Source: Funiculus sociatus GB2-C1 (GTDB taxonomy: Bacteria > Cyanobacteriota > Cyanobacteriia > Cyanobacteriales > FACHB-T130). Taken from it: a stretch of DNA of 64,000 bases. Below, piece by piece: positions 9,213 to 18,600 of the stretch. The translations under genes were made by a program, and so were the position numbers. The DNA is taken from the NCBI RefSeq assembly GCF_039962115.1, contig NZ_JAMPKJ010000021.1, positions 25,100 to 89,099 on the forward strand. Direction: 5' to 3'. Within the stretch, counting starts at the first letter, position 1. Every line of letters begins with the position of its first letter. The notes under the pieces were generated by a model, which did not search any database, was not told the DNA's origin, and was given only the letters and a program-made list of their open reading frames with translations.

Positions 9213-9458
9213 TGATCAAAATGATAGAAACCTTAAAAATTCTACCAGTACCGATGACCGATGAAGAAGGCAATCATGGAAAGGTAAAAAGCAAAAATAA
9301 GAGAAACTAGGGGCCAGAGGGCAGGTGTGGGGTAAACTTTTCCCAGTTCCCAATCCCCAAAAATTGGTAAATTCAGGCGGAAGTCGCTTGGGTCGTTCGT
9401 CTAATTTTTAGCTTGCACGCTCTTGCAGGCTCTTTGTACTAAGAAAGGAAAGTGAGTA

Positions 9459-10814
9459 ATGCTGGAATTATTTGGCTCTGGATTGGTTACTTTGTGGCTG
9501 AATATGGCTGGGTTGAAAACAACTGGAGTCGATACTGCCCAACTAATGGCGTGGCGGGGCGTTCCTTTGTTTGCCCTGAGCAGCGCAACCGATCCCGCAG
9601 CTGAAATCGCTATGCGGCAATACTTGAAGGGCTTGTCAGCTAAAGGAGCTGTAACAGCTTCTCAGGGGGTGTGGCTTCAGTCTGGGGCGGTGACGCTGGC
9701 AAATCACCAAGGGACTATTCCCATCCCTGCGGCTTCGTTGACTAAGATTGCTACTTCTGTAGCTGCTTTAGAAACTTGGGGGCCAGCTCATCAGTTTGAA
9801 ACTTTGATCGGTGCCACGGGGCCAATTAAAAATGGGGTGTTGCAGGGAGATTTGGTGATTACTGGTAGTGGCGATCCGTTCTTTGTTTGGGAGGAAGCGA
9901 TCGCTGTTGGGAATGCCTTAAATAAGCGCGGTATCCGCCAAGTTAACGGCAATTTGGTGATTGTGGGTAATTTCTACATGAATTACCAATCTAACCCCGT
10001 CTTGGCTGGTCAAATGCTAAAAGCAGCATTTAACCCCCGCTCTTGGCCCAGAGATGCCCAATATCTCTACAACTTAATGCCGTCAGGAACGCCAAAGCCT
10101 CAAATAGCGATCGCTGGTGGTGTGAAAGTGCTAACTCCCCCAAGCCCCGTTAGTCAGGTAAATTTTGGCGGATTCCCGAAACAAATCTTATTGTTGCGCC
10201 ACCACTCAATGTCTCTGGGTCACATCCTTAAGGAGATGAACATCTACAGCAACAACGAGATGGCAGAGATGCTTTCCAATTCCCTCGGCGGCGCATCAGT
10301 TGTAGCCCAGTTGGGAGCTAAATCTGCGGGGGTTCCCCAGCAGGAAATTCAACTTATAAATGGTTCCGGGCTGGGAGTTGAAAATCGCATCTCTCCCCGT
10401 GCTGTTTGTGGGATGCTGATGGCAATGGAGCGCTATCTACAACCCCACAATTTAACCGTTGCCGACTTATTCCCCGTAGCGGGACGCGATCGCCGGGGAA
10501 CGATGGCATATCGCAAACTTCCACCAGGCACAATTATCAAAACTGGCACCCTGCGAGAAGTTAGTGCCTTAGCTGGAGTAGTTCCAACACGCGATCGCGG
10601 GCCCGTTTGGTTTGCCATCATCAACAAAGGCGGCAACGTCGATAACTTCCGCACCCAACAAGACATCATCGTGCAAAAGCTTGTCAAGCAGTGGGGAATG
10701 GCACCCACCTTACCCGTTGCCCTCGCCCCCAGCCCCGGCACCTCTGATGCCCCCAAGCACCTCGGAGAACCTACCCGTAACGAAATTATCTCCGGTGTCC
10801 AGGTGCAATTTTGA
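9459..10814 (+). CDS. D-alanyl-D-alanine carboxypeptidase/endopeptidase (peptidase S13, PBP4/DacB type)
   Basis: 451 residues with the three penicillin-binding motifs in order: SLTK (PAASLTKIAT), SNN (IYSNNEM) and KTG (IIKTGTL). S13 enzymes trim the stem peptide or cut peptide crosslinks of peptidoglycan in the periplasm. The N-terminal stretch (ELFGSGLVTLWLNMAG) is hydrophobic and may act as a signal or anchor, though it is not a classical signal peptide. GAAAGGAAAG precedes the ATG. It stands alone and runs towards the lptC-like gene, sharing a hairpin at 10823-10867. Confidence 0.92.
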   Translation: MLELFGSGLVTLWLNMAGLKTTGVDTAQLMAWRGVPLFALSSATDPAAEIAMRQYLKGLSAKGAVTASQGVWLQSGAVTLANHQGTIPIPAASLTKIATSVAALETWGPAHQFETLIGATGPIKNGVLQGDLVITGSGDPFFVWEEAIAVGNALNKRGIRQVNGNLVIVGNFYMNYQSNPVLAGQMLKAAFNPRSWPRDAQYLYNLMPSGTPKPQIAIAGGVKVLTPPSPVSQVNFGGFPKQILLLRHHSMSLGHILKEMNIYSNNEMAEMLSNSLGGASVVAQLGAKSAGVPQQEIQLINGSGLGVENRISPRAVCGMLMAMERYLQPHNLTVADLFPVAGRDRRGTMAYRKLPPGTIIKTGTLREVSALAGVVPTRDRGPVWFAIINKGGNVDNFRTQQDIIVQKLVKQWGMAPTLPVALAPSPGTSDAPKHLGEPTRNEIISGVQVQF

Positions 10815-10822
10815 TTCGCTAA

Positions 10823-10867
10823 TGGCTAATGGCTAATTGTCTGCTCTTCCCAATTAGCCATTAGCCA
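10823..10867. terminator. Perfect 16-base stem hairpin between convergent genes
   Basis: TGGCTAATGGCTAATT at 10823-10838 pairs exactly with AATTAGCCATTAGCCA at 10852-10867 around a 13-base loop. It lies between the stops of the carboxypeptidase gene and the convergent lptC-like gene. It is built from the same TGGCTAA heptamers as the dispersed tandem repeats, so it could serve as a two-way terminator. There is no long T run. Confidence 0.5.
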
Positions 10868-10871
10868 CTAA

Positions 10872-12035
10872 CTAAGGAATAATTTCCGTCACCACTCTGC
10901 CGCCGCTGTTAGCACCACCGCCGCCAGTAACGACAACCGTCTGATCCTGTAACCTCCCGGCAGCTTGCGGGCCTGTCAAGTGCAGCGGCGGATTAACTTG
11001 TTTATAAGTCACATTACCTACAGCATCAAATTCCTCAGTAGAAATATTCCAACTCACCCGATCGGCTTGAAGTTGGGATTGATTTCGAGTACCAACGCCT
11101 CTGACATTTCCACTTAGACGAGCAACTTTTCCCTTCAAATCTACCTGACCCTGATTTCCGGTCAGCGTCACTTGCTGCTGCCGATGGAAAACCTTTAATG
11201 GTTCGTTTGACGTTACCATTTCCGTCGTTAAATCCCAGGTGACAGAATTACCAGCTATTTGCATCGGCGGTTCCAAGGAATTTATCTGGACATTCTGCTT
11301 CAGCGTTGCCGTCTTTGTGTTCAGGTTTACCTGACCACTGTTGCCGAAAGCTTGGTCTGTCACAGTTTGACCTTTGTAGCGATTAATTTGGAGTGGGCGA
11401 TCGCCTATAACCATCTTTTGAGGAATCTGCCAAATCAAGTGTTCCGTTCTCACTTGTAATACTGGGTCTTTCGAGGTTCCCACAACCTGACCGATTAATT
11501 CCAGTTGCTGCGATCGACTAAAATATCTTCCTTCCTTAGCCGTAGCATCCAGCTGTTTATGAGTTCCTACCAAATTGTCACGAACTATTAACAGGTCTTC
11601 CTTGGGTCTCCACTCTAATTGATCTCCCTTCAGCACCGCACCATTACGCGGATCGGTAGCTACAATTTGACCATTGAGAAATACTTTTTTTCCATCCTCC
11701 TGAATTTCTCCACTCTTTGCCTTGATCTGCAAAACCAGTTTCCCATCCTGAAACAAATCGCCTGTTGGATTCTGAATGCGGGCAGTTTTCTTATCTTTGG
11801 TGTAAACCGCGTTCTTCGCCTGCACTTTCCACAGGGGTCGTCCCTGCTCATCCGCCTGATCTAAAGTTACATCGTTAAATACCAAACTCCCCTCGAAATC
11901 TGTCACCGAGGAAGTATCTTTCTGTAACTTTTTTTCTGCACGTTTTTGCGGATTACAACCAACCAATAAAACTGGTAAAAGGCAAAACGCAAAAGGCAAA
12001 AGAAATAGTTTTTTACTAACTTGTAAGTTTTTCAT
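10872..12035 (-). CDS. lptC: LptC-like lipopolysaccharide export lipoprotein with OstA/LptA-type repeats
   Basis: 387 residues from the ATG at 12035, chosen because it opens a lipoprotein signal (MKNLQVSKKL, hydrophobic core, LLVGC lipobox). The frame runs on upstream to 12200 but that part overlaps the next gene and lacks signal features. The mature part has an LptC-type region (LVFNDVTLDQADEQGRPLWK, AVYTKD) and later repeats like VTWDLTTEMV and VSWNISTEEF of the LptA/OstA beta-jellyroll. Such proteins bridge LPS from the inner-membrane LptBFG complex towards LptD. The length, about twice that of proteobacterial LptC, fits the cyanobacterial form that fuses LptC and LptA-like parts. Confidence 0.82.
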   Translation of the reverse strand: MKNLQVSKKLFLLPFAFCLLPVLLVGCNPQKRAEKKLQKDTSSVTDFEGSLVFNDVTLDQADEQGRPLWKVQAKNAVYTKDKKTARIQNPTGDLFQDGKLVLQIKAKSGEIQEDGKKVFLNGQIVATDPRNGAVLKGDQLEWRPKEDLLIVRDNLVGTHKQLDATAKEGRYFSRSQQLELIGQVVGTSKDPVLQVRTEHLIWQIPQKMVIGDRPLQINRYKGQTVTDQAFGNSGQVNLNTKTATLKQNVQINSLEPPMQIAGNSVTWDLTTEMVTSNEPLKVFHRQQQVTLTGNQGQVDLKGKVARLSGNVRGVGTRNQSQLQADRVSWNISTEEFDAVGNVTYKQVNPPLHLTGPQAAGRLQDQTVVVTGGGGANSGGRVVTEIIP

Positions 12036-12075
12036 TCCTTCTGCCTTTATATCAATTATTTTTTTGTTTTTGAGC

Positions 12076-12684
12076 TTACCTTTCTTCCTGATCGTCCATA
12101 AACCCGATCCCAGAAAGCGGACGGTAAGTGTAGTTTTGTCGGGGCGTTTTTTGGATATCTTCTTTGATACCATCGAGGTCAATGTAACGGTCTGACACAT
12201 TGATCAAACTGTCACTGGTCATTGAACGCAGACTCACAACCTCGACCCGAACACCCCGATAACTAACAGCATCAACCGCGTAAGCCAGATCGCCATCCCC
12301 ACTCACGAGAACCGCTGTATCGTAAGACCCCACTAAAGCCATCATATCAACTGCGATTTCCACATCTAGATTGGCTTTCTTAGAGCCATCAGGCAGCTGT
12401 ACCAAGTCTTTAGCAATGACGCGATACCCATTGCGACGCATCCAAAGCAGAAAGCCTTGTTGCTTTTCATTGGTGCGGTCAACACCAGTGTAGAAAAAAG
12501 AGCGCAGCAGCCGAGATCCTGCGGTTAATCGGCACAGCAGCTTCGTGTAGTCAATTTCAATTCCCAGCTGCAACGCTGCATAAAACAGATTTGATCCATC
12601 AATAAAAATGGCAACCCGACCCCGATTTTCTAAAACTTGTTCCGGCGTGAATACGGAATCATTACTGGTGAAATTATTCAACAT
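12076..12684 (-). CDS. NYN domain protein, LabA/DUF88 family
   Basis: 202 residues. The PIN-like NYN fold is indicated by VAIFIDGSNLFYAA at the start, DVEIAVDMMAL in the middle and VLVSGDGDLAYAVD later: three acidic patches expected to bind a metal as in nucleases. LabA of Synechococcus, of the same family, acts in negative feedback of circadian gene expression; others are RNases. Whether this copy is a clock output factor is inference. It lies 40 bases upstream of the lptC-like gene on the same strand. Confidence 0.85.
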   Translation of the reverse strand: MLNNFTSNDSVFTPEQVLENRGRVAIFIDGSNLFYAALQLGIEIDYTKLLCRLTAGSRLLRSFFYTGVDRTNEKQQGFLLWMRRNGYRVIAKDLVQLPDGSKKANLDVEIAVDMMALVGSYDTAVLVSGDGDLAYAVDAVSYRGVRVEVVSLRSMTSDSLINVSDRYIDLDGIKEDIQKTPRQNYTYRPLSGIGFMDDQEER

Positions 12685-12796
12685 GATTGTTATGCCTCGG
12701 TTTTTTATGAAAAAAGTAATTAGCTGTCAGTTGTCATTTGTCATTAGTTAAGCTACAAAAGACAAAAGACAGCAGAAAAAAACTAACAGCTAGTAG

Positions 12797-14404
12797 CTAA
12801 GACGAAACAGCTTGGTGTTGTTCCAGTCTGGCGAAGACTGGTTTAGCTTCCCCCAACTTCTGTCTTGGAGTTAGTGTTCCCCAAGCGCTATGAGTAACGA
12901 ACGGTTCTGTAACATCTGTTAACGATTTGTTGTTAAAGTCAATTGAAAAGCCTAGCTGTTGGTAGATGTCGTTGCTGATGTTGGGAATAATTGGGGAAAG
13001 TAGATAAGCTGCCAGTCTAACAGATTCAAGAACAGCATACAGCACTTGTTCTACTGCCTGCTGTTGTCCCTGCTTGTATAACTTCCAGGGAGCCTGCTCA
13101 TCAATAAATTTATTACAGGCTCGAATCAAAGTGAAGATGGCTTCACTTGCTTGGCTGAAAGCCAAGGATTCATAAGCTTGAGTAACTTTGTCACCTAGAA
13201 CAGAGCCAATCGCTTTGAGCTGATTGTCAGAGGGAATGTCTTCTCCTAAGCAATTGGGAACCTCGTTGTTACAATATTTTTTGAACATGTTTAAGGTTCG
13301 GTTAAGTAAGTTTCCCAAGTCGTTTGCTAAGTCTGCATTCAGGGTATTGATAAACCGGGTTTCATTAAAATCTCCGTCTTGTCCAAATTCAATCTCCTTG
13401 AGAAAGTAGTAACGAATAGCGTCAGCGCTGTAACGGTTTACTAAATCGACCGGATCGACAGTATTACCCAGAGTTTTACTAATCTTCCGCCCGTCTTTGG
13501 TGAGAAAGCCATGCCCAAACACCCGGCCGGGTAGAGGCAAACCAGCTGACATTAACATTGCCGGCCAATAAACTGTATGAAACCGCAGAATGTCTTTACC
13601 AATCAGGTGCATATTAATCGGCCACCACTTGGATAAAGCATTCTCTAGCGTCGGTTCCATATCAGGATCGAGCAATGCTGTTATATAACCAACCAAGGCA
13701 TCAAACCAGACATAGATGGTGTGGCTGGTATCGACTGGTACTGGAAAACCCCAGTCTAAATTTACTCGCGAGATAGAGAAATCTTGAAGTCCTTGGCTGA
13801 CAAAGTTCAAAACTTCGTTGCGGCGGCTTTCTGGCTGGATAAAATCTGGTTGCTTTTGATAAAGTTCTTCCAGCTGGCTTTGGTACTTGGAGAGTCGAAA
13901 GAAGTAGTTCTGTTCGTCTCGCCACTCGGCTTCTTTGTTTGGATGCAGAGGGCAACGGTGTCCTTCTAAGAGGTCACGTTCTTCTTTGAATTCCTCGCAA
14001 GCAACGCAGTACCAACCTTTTTGTTGACCAAGGTAGATGTCACCTTTCTCCCAGACTCGCTGGAAAAATTCTTTGACTATCGCTTGATGGCGGGAATCTG
14101 TAGTGCGGATAAATCGGTCGTACTTGATGTGAAGCTTTTGCCAAAGTGTATTGAAAGTATCAGCAATTTTGTCGCAGTGAGCTTGCGGGGCAAGTCCATT
14201 AGTTTCTGCTGTCCGCTGAATTTTCTGTCCATGCTCATCCGTGCCTGTAATCAATAACACAGATTTGCCGCGTAGTCTCTCAAACCGAGCCACGACATCG
14301 GCAGCTATGGTTGTATACGCACTACCAATATGGGGTACGTCGTTCACATAATACAGCGGTGTGGTAATAGCAAATGTGCTTTTACTTGTATCGTTAACAC
14401 TCAT
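12797..14404 (-). CDS. metG: Methionyl-tRNA synthetase
   Basis: 535 residues from the ATG at 14404; the TTG at 14419 adds five residues and is less likely. Class I signatures are present: HIGSAYTT (HIGH-like) near the N-terminus and KISKTLGN (KMSKS-like). A CVACEEF ... HRCPLHP segment supplies zinc-knuckle residues. There is no C-terminal tRNA-binding (EMAP) domain. This resembles the shorter enzymes of many cyanobacteria. It charges tRNA-Met in the cytoplasm. It is transcribed towards the NYN gene, with short tandem repeats between them. Confidence 0.96.
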   Translation of the reverse strand: MSVNDTSKSTFAITTPLYYVNDVPHIGSAYTTIAADVVARFERLRGKSVLLITGTDEHGQKIQRTAETNGLAPQAHCDKIADTFNTLWQKLHIKYDRFIRTTDSRHQAIVKEFFQRVWEKGDIYLGQQKGWYCVACEEFKEERDLLEGHRCPLHPNKEAEWRDEQNYFFRLSKYQSQLEELYQKQPDFIQPESRRNEVLNFVSQGLQDFSISRVNLDWGFPVPVDTSHTIYVWFDALVGYITALLDPDMEPTLENALSKWWPINMHLIGKDILRFHTVYWPAMLMSAGLPLPGRVFGHGFLTKDGRKISKTLGNTVDPVDLVNRYSADAIRYYFLKEIEFGQDGDFNETRFINTLNADLANDLGNLLNRTLNMFKKYCNNEVPNCLGEDIPSDNQLKAIGSVLGDKVTQAYESLAFSQASEAIFTLIRACNKFIDEQAPWKLYKQGQQQAVEQVLYAVLESVRLAAYLLSPIIPNISNDIYQQLGFSIDFNNKSLTDVTEPFVTHSAWGTLTPRQKLGEAKPVFARLEQHQAVSS

Positions 14405-14839
14405 AGATATAAAAAACAACTAGATTATTTGCTTTCGATCATATCCAAGGGTACGGTCATTTTGGATTTTTTCGTTACCTTTTCTAGATGTTTTTAAGTA
14501 AATTTAGTTAAGTAAGTATAAATTCATACCATTGATAGTTGATGAGTTGCCCAGAATACTTAAACATTGTTGACTGGAAAGTTCTGCCTTAAGAGATTCG
14601 TAAACCCCAGGAAAATAAGGTTAATAATTGTATTAAGAAAAGTTAATGAGTTGGCGTTGGGAAAGTAAGGGTTGAGTGCTAAGTGTTGGAAGACGGCAGT
14701 GCCGTACCCTGACTGAGCGAGGAAAATGCCTCTAGCCTAAGCACAGCAAGTCTTGCCTGTTAAAGGCGATCGCATCCATCCCTTTTACTATCCGCTAGAC
14801 TCTTCCTTGCGCCTGTTGATTATTGCTTACATTTAAAGA
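14405..14839. other. Intergenic region between divergent metG and the acyltransferase gene
   Basis: 435 bases with no convincing reading frame. It must hold the promoters of both divergent genes. The only structure seen is a small palindrome ACGGCA-G-TGCCGT at 14693-14705, of a type dispersed in cyanobacteria, and one GGCGATCGC (HIP1) at about 14764. Confidence 0.6.
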
Positions 14840-15562
14840 ATGTCTTCAGATAGCCCATTACAAATTTCTCAATTTCTGCTCTCGACTCTCTCGACGCGGA
14901 TGTATGTATACCATGAGGATCGGGTTCCTCATGACTGTCCTGTACTGGTCGTGAGCAATCACCGCAGTGTTATCGATGCACCCCTACTGATGGGGGCGAT
15001 CAAACGTCCGATTCGCTTTGCCTGCCATCACTATATGGGGCAAGTGCCTGTGATGCGGGAGATTGTTAATCAGTTGGGGTGTTTTCCTTTAGAAGCCCCT
15101 GAACATCGGCAGAAAGGTTTTTTTGAGAAGGCGATTCAACTGTTGCAGCATCGTCAGGTGGTTGGGGTGTTTCCAGAGGGAGCTAAACCGATGGTGCAGG
15201 TGACACCGCCTAATAAAATGGGGGATTTCCAACGGGGATTTGCTCATCTGGCAATACGAGCGCCTGTGCAGAATTTAGCCGTTTTGCCAGTGGCGATCGC
15301 ATCCTTGGAAGAAACCACCAATTCAGCGGTGCCACTGCGTTTGTTAAGTTTCTTTGACCCTTCAGAGCCGCTTTTCGACGGCCCCGGCTGGCACCCGATG
15401 GTTATTTATCGTCGGGCTAATGTTTTAATTGGTCGTCCGCGTTGGATTTCTCCCCAAATGCGGGAACAATATCAAGGAAAGCAGGCAAAATCAGTTGTGG
15501 CTGATCTGTCTGATTACTGTCATCAGGAAATTGCTGATCTACTGCGTCAGGGTTGTTATTAG
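14840..15562 (+). CDS. PlsC/LPLAT-family acyltransferase
   Basis: 240 residues. The acyltransferase motif NHRSVID (NHx4D pattern) is followed by GVFPEGAKP, the second LPLAT block, with alanine and lysine replacing the usual T and R. No membrane span is obvious. It is a second, divergent PlsC-like protein in this window (the first is at 5262-5900), so it may act on a different acceptor from lysophosphatidate. The gene for an alpha/beta hydrolase begins 126 bases downstream on the same strand. That pairing recalls phytyl ester synthases, which fuse such domains. Confidence 0.8.
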   Translation: MSSDSPLQISQFLLSTLSTRMYVYHEDRVPHDCPVLVVSNHRSVIDAPLLMGAIKRPIRFACHHYMGQVPVMREIVNQLGCFPLEAPEHRQKGFFEKAIQLLQHRQVVGVFPEGAKPMVQVTPPNKMGDFQRGFAHLAIRAPVQNLAVLPVAIASLEETTNSAVPLRLLSFFDPSEPLFDGPGWHPMVIYRRANVLIGRPRWISPQMREQYQGKQAKSVVADLSDYCHQEIADLLRQGCY

Positions 15563-15688
15563 TGGAAGAGGGTGGGAGTTGTCCCATAGAATGAGGATAA
15601 ATACCTACCAGATTGGCTATTCAACAAGCGAGCAATCAGCAACTGATTCTAATTTTTCACAAGTTGTTTTTTAAACGGACGTTAAAAA

Positions 15689-16504
15689 ATGCCAGAAATT
15701 AAAAGCCGTCCTTGTTTCCTTACCCCCAGCCGGATGAATCCAGACCACCCACTGTTTGTGTTCCTTCCAGGTATGGATGGTACAGGTCAGCTGCTGCGAT
15801 CGCAAACGACTGGATTAGAATCAGGCTTTGATATCCGCTGTTTGGCGATCCCCGCCGATGATTTGACCAGCTGGGAAGAACTCACAGAGCAGGTAGTGGC
15901 TCTGGTGGAAGCAGAAGTAAAAAAACAACCAAATCGGTCAGTTTACCTGTGCGGCGAGTCATTTGGTGGCTGCTTAGCGATGAAAGTGGCACTGCGATCG
16001 CCTAAACTGTTTGACCGGATGATTCTGGTTAACCCAGCTTCTTCTCTTAATCAAAGACCGTGGCTGCGATTGGGATCGCAACTAACTCACTTGGTGCCAG
16101 AATTAATTTATCGTTTGGGAGCAGTTTGGCTGTTGCCGTTTTTGGCTCATTTGGAAAGAATTTTACCAAGCGATCGCCAAGCGCTTCTAGATGCCGTCCG
16201 GTCAGTACCGCCGAAAACTATTGTTTGGCGAATTTCCTTAGTGAGAGACTTTCACATGGAGGAAAGCAAGCTGCGTAGCCTCGACTTACCTGTACTGGCG
16301 ATCGCTGGTGGCGCAGACCGCCTGTTGCCTTCTGTAGCTGAGGCTCAACATTTAGCTTCCGTCCTACCCAACGCCAAAATGCTTGTCTTGCCTCGTTGCG
16401 GTCACGCCTGCCTTTTGGAAGCAGATGTCAACCTCTACGAAATTATGAAAGCGGAAAATTTCTTAGAAAGTCGGGAAAAAAATCTCGCGAATATTTCATC
16501 CTAA
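15689..16504 (+). CDS. Alpha/beta hydrolase
   Basis: 271 residues. It has an oxyanion-loop region FLPGMDGTG, the nucleophile elbow CGESFGG, an acid-containing strand LAIAGGADRLLP and the catalytic histidine in RCGHACLLE. Members of this cyanobacterial/plant branch cleave or transfer acyl groups, and plant phytyl ester synthases carry a like domain at their N-terminus. It probably shares a transcript with the acyltransferase upstream. Start uncertain: the ATG at 15734 (MNPDHPLFV) would also give a complete fold. Confidence 0.85.
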   Translation: MPEIKSRPCFLTPSRMNPDHPLFVFLPGMDGTGQLLRSQTTGLESGFDIRCLAIPADDLTSWEELTEQVVALVEAEVKKQPNRSVYLCGESFGGCLAMKVALRSPKLFDRMILVNPASSLNQRPWLRLGSQLTHLVPELIYRLGAVWLLPFLAHLERILPSDRQALLDAVRSVPPKTIVWRISLVRDFHMEESKLRSLDLPVLAIAGGADRLLPSVAEAQHLASVLPNAKMLVLPRCGHACLLEADVNLYEIMKAENFLESREKNLANISS

Positions 16505-16586
16505 CTTTCTGAGAATATGTGTTCAATAGCTTGAGAAGTTGAGAAGCGATCGCTTCTCAACCAAAGCAAAAATCAGGCATCAGTCC

Positions 16587-17411
16587 TTAACGGAAATTAT
16601 TGGGATTCAGCCGAGGGTTGGATCGTGCGGGTATTCCTCGTCTCAACTGGGTGCCAGTACCGCCGTCAGATGGATCTAAGAAAGGTCGCAGGTTAATATT
16701 TTGGGATGGACGATTTCGGGAATTGCCGCCCAGGGAAGACAAACCCAGGTTTAATAAGTCGCTGAGCATCTGAGCATCCCTACCGCCGACAAAAGTATTC
16801 ACGCCTTGAGTTACCTGTCCGCTGTCGGCGACGCTAATGTTTTGGAAGACGCGATCGCGTGTCTGTTGTGGATCTTGTCCCGGCGGTACTGTCAGCACAA
16901 TTCGACAATCTGGGTTTTTCTGAGTGGTGATACAAACAACGTTGTAGTTGTTTTCCACAGATGCCTGCATCTCTTGCAAACCATCAGGTCTATAAGATTC
17001 TAACCTGCGGCTAATTTCGTTACAGCGTCGCTCTGATGTCCAGCCACCGCCTAAAGGACTGGGAGTTGCCCAAGCATAAGATTGACTTGGTTGGCTCTTG
17101 GGATGGTACATCACCGTATACTGACCGCTCATAACCTGACAGGTAAATCGCGACTCGTTGGCAGTTTTGCTATCTGATTCCGCATCCGGTTGGGTTGTGG
17201 TAGACTCTTTACTCTCAGGCTTGGTTTCTACCTCAACATCCCCAGGCGATGTCTTCTTTTGGTCTTCTACATCTGGTAGTTGCGCTTGAATCAGAGAACC
17301 AGCATTGGCTTCACCGCTACTCAGTAGGATTGTTACGCCAACGGATAAAGCCACACTTTGAAAAACTGAAGACCCAAGCACGAAAGCCAACTTACACAGC
17401 CGTGGTGACAT
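16587..17411 (-). CDS. COP23 domain protein, exported
   Basis: 274 residues from the ATG at 17411, preferred over 17453 because AAGAGGG lies five bases before it. An N-terminal hydrophobic stretch (FVLGSSVFQ to VTILLSSGEANA) reads as a signal peptide. A charged, low-complexity linker follows, then a domain beginning FTCQVMSGQYTVMYHP with RRCNEISRRL, NYNVVC and CRIVLTVPPG. This matches COP23, a protein first noted in Synechococcus RF-1 for its circadian oscillation; its biochemical role is unknown. Four cysteines could form two disulfides. The tail is rich in Asn, Arg and Pro. Confidence 0.82.
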   Translation of the reverse strand: MSPRLCKLAFVLGSSVFQSVALSVGVTILLSSGEANAGSLIQAQLPDVEDQKKTSPGDVEVETKPESKESTTTQPDAESDSKTANESRFTCQVMSGQYTVMYHPKSQPSQSYAWATPSPLGGGWTSERRCNEISRRLESYRPDGLQEMQASVENNYNVVCITTQKNPDCRIVLTVPPGQDPQQTRDRVFQNISVADSGQVTQGVNTFVGGRDAQMLSDLLNLGLSSLGGNSRNRPSQNINLRPFLDPSDGGTGTQLRRGIPARSNPRLNPNNFR

Positions 17412-17657
17412 ATCAACCCTCTTAGGAAGTTTCTTGACTATTGTCAGCATCATTTAAAAAATGAGCTGTTTTCACAAATCTTTATAAATGGACATTTGTA
17501 GCGTATACTACGAGGGTGCGACTATAACCTCTATGCCCTGAAAGAAATCCGGGCAAGCGGTAATTGTCTACGGTGTCCCCTAAATACCAATGACGGGAAA
17601 AACCGCTCTAAAGTTCCCGCGCAGTCCTTAAATAGAAGATAAAAGGAGAAAAAACCA

Positions 17658-18542
17658 ATGTCGGAGGCACAAAAGCCGCTGACAGTTCCACGCGAATACT
17701 TGGAACCGCCAGGAGAGTTCAATCCAACGCTACTCATGTTTTTATCATCCGTAGCGATGCTAGTAGTTTCAAACTTCGGTTACTGGCTGTGGGAGTGGCC
17801 TCACTGGTGTTGTTTTACCACTAATACACTTGCCCTGCACATGGCAGGAACGGTGATTCACGATGCCTGCCACAATTCTGCCCATCGTAACCGGGTAGTG
17901 AATGCCATCATGGGACATGGCAGTGCGCTGATGTTAGTCTTTGCCTTCCCGGTGTTTACGCGGGTACATTTGCAGCATCATGCTCATGTGAATGACCCGG
18001 AAAACGACCCTGATCATTACGTTTCTACGGGAGGGCCCCTGTGGTTAATTCCGGTACGCTTTTTGTACCACGAGATATTTTTCTTTCAACGGCAGCTGTG
18101 GCGCAAACATGAACTTTGGGAATGGTTTTTAAGCCGCTTGTTTGTCGGGTCTATTTTCTATATCTCAATTCAGTATCACTTTTTAGGCTACATTCTGAAT
18201 TTTTGGTTCATACCGGCTGCCGTGGTGGGATTGGCGCTAGGATTGTTTTTTGATTATCTACCGCATCGTCCGCATCAAGAGCGCGATCGCTGGAAAAATG
18301 CCAGAGTTTACCCCAATTCAGTTCTCAACGTGCTGATTATGGGGCAGAACTACCATCTAATTCATCATTTGTGGCCTGCTATCCCCTGGTACAACTACCA
18401 GAACGCTTATTACGCCACCAAGCCACTGTTAGACGAAAAAGGCTGTCATCAATCCCTAGGACTGCTGCAAGGAAAAGATTTCCGGAGCTTCCTATACGAC
18501 GTTTTTTTGGGTATCCGCTTTCACAAAAAAAGTGTTAGCTAA
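17658..18542 (+). CDS. crtR: Beta-carotene hydroxylase CrtR
   Basis: 294 residues, a membrane di-iron hydroxylase of the desaturase type. The histidine boxes are HDACHNSAH (68-76), HLQHHAH (104-110) and HLIHH (late), with three to four membrane segments between them. CrtR adds 3-hydroxyl groups to beta-carotene to give zeaxanthin, and to ketocarotenoid precursors of myxoxanthophyll, in cyanobacterial membranes. AAAAGGAG lies about nine bases before the ATG. It stands alone between the divergent COP23 gene and the convergent aroH. Confidence 0.95.
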   Translation: MSEAQKPLTVPREYLEPPGEFNPTLLMFLSSVAMLVVSNFGYWLWEWPHWCCFTTNTLALHMAGTVIHDACHNSAHRNRVVNAIMGHGSALMLVFAFPVFTRVHLQHHAHVNDPENDPDHYVSTGGPLWLIPVRFLYHEIFFFQRQLWRKHELWEWFLSRLFVGSIFYISIQYHFLGYILNFWFIPAAVVGLALGLFFDYLPHRPHQERDRWKNARVYPNSVLNVLIMGQNYHLIHHLWPAIPWYNYQNAYYATKPLLDEKGCHQSLGLLQGKDFRSFLYDVFLGIRFHKKSVS

Positions 18543-18600
18543 TGGGGATTGGGGATTGGGAAAAATATTTTCCTATTCACCAATTACCAATTACCAATTA
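18541..18600. repeat. Short tandem repeats between crtR and aroH
   Basis: GGGGATTGGGGATTGGG is followed by ACCAATTACCAATTACCAATTAC. The right part encodes the last residues and stop of aroH on the minus strand. The two arms are loosely complementary and could form a hairpin between the convergent genes. Confidence 0.65.

Noticed and set aside
15429..15674. 81-codon frame overlapping the acyltransferase gene end
   Set aside because: Lies in another frame of a clear gene and continues into AT-rich spacer with no family features.
17461..17530. Candidate promoter TGGACA / TATACT upstream of crtR
   Set aside because: Spacing between the two boxes is only nine bases, too short for a sigma-70 promoter.
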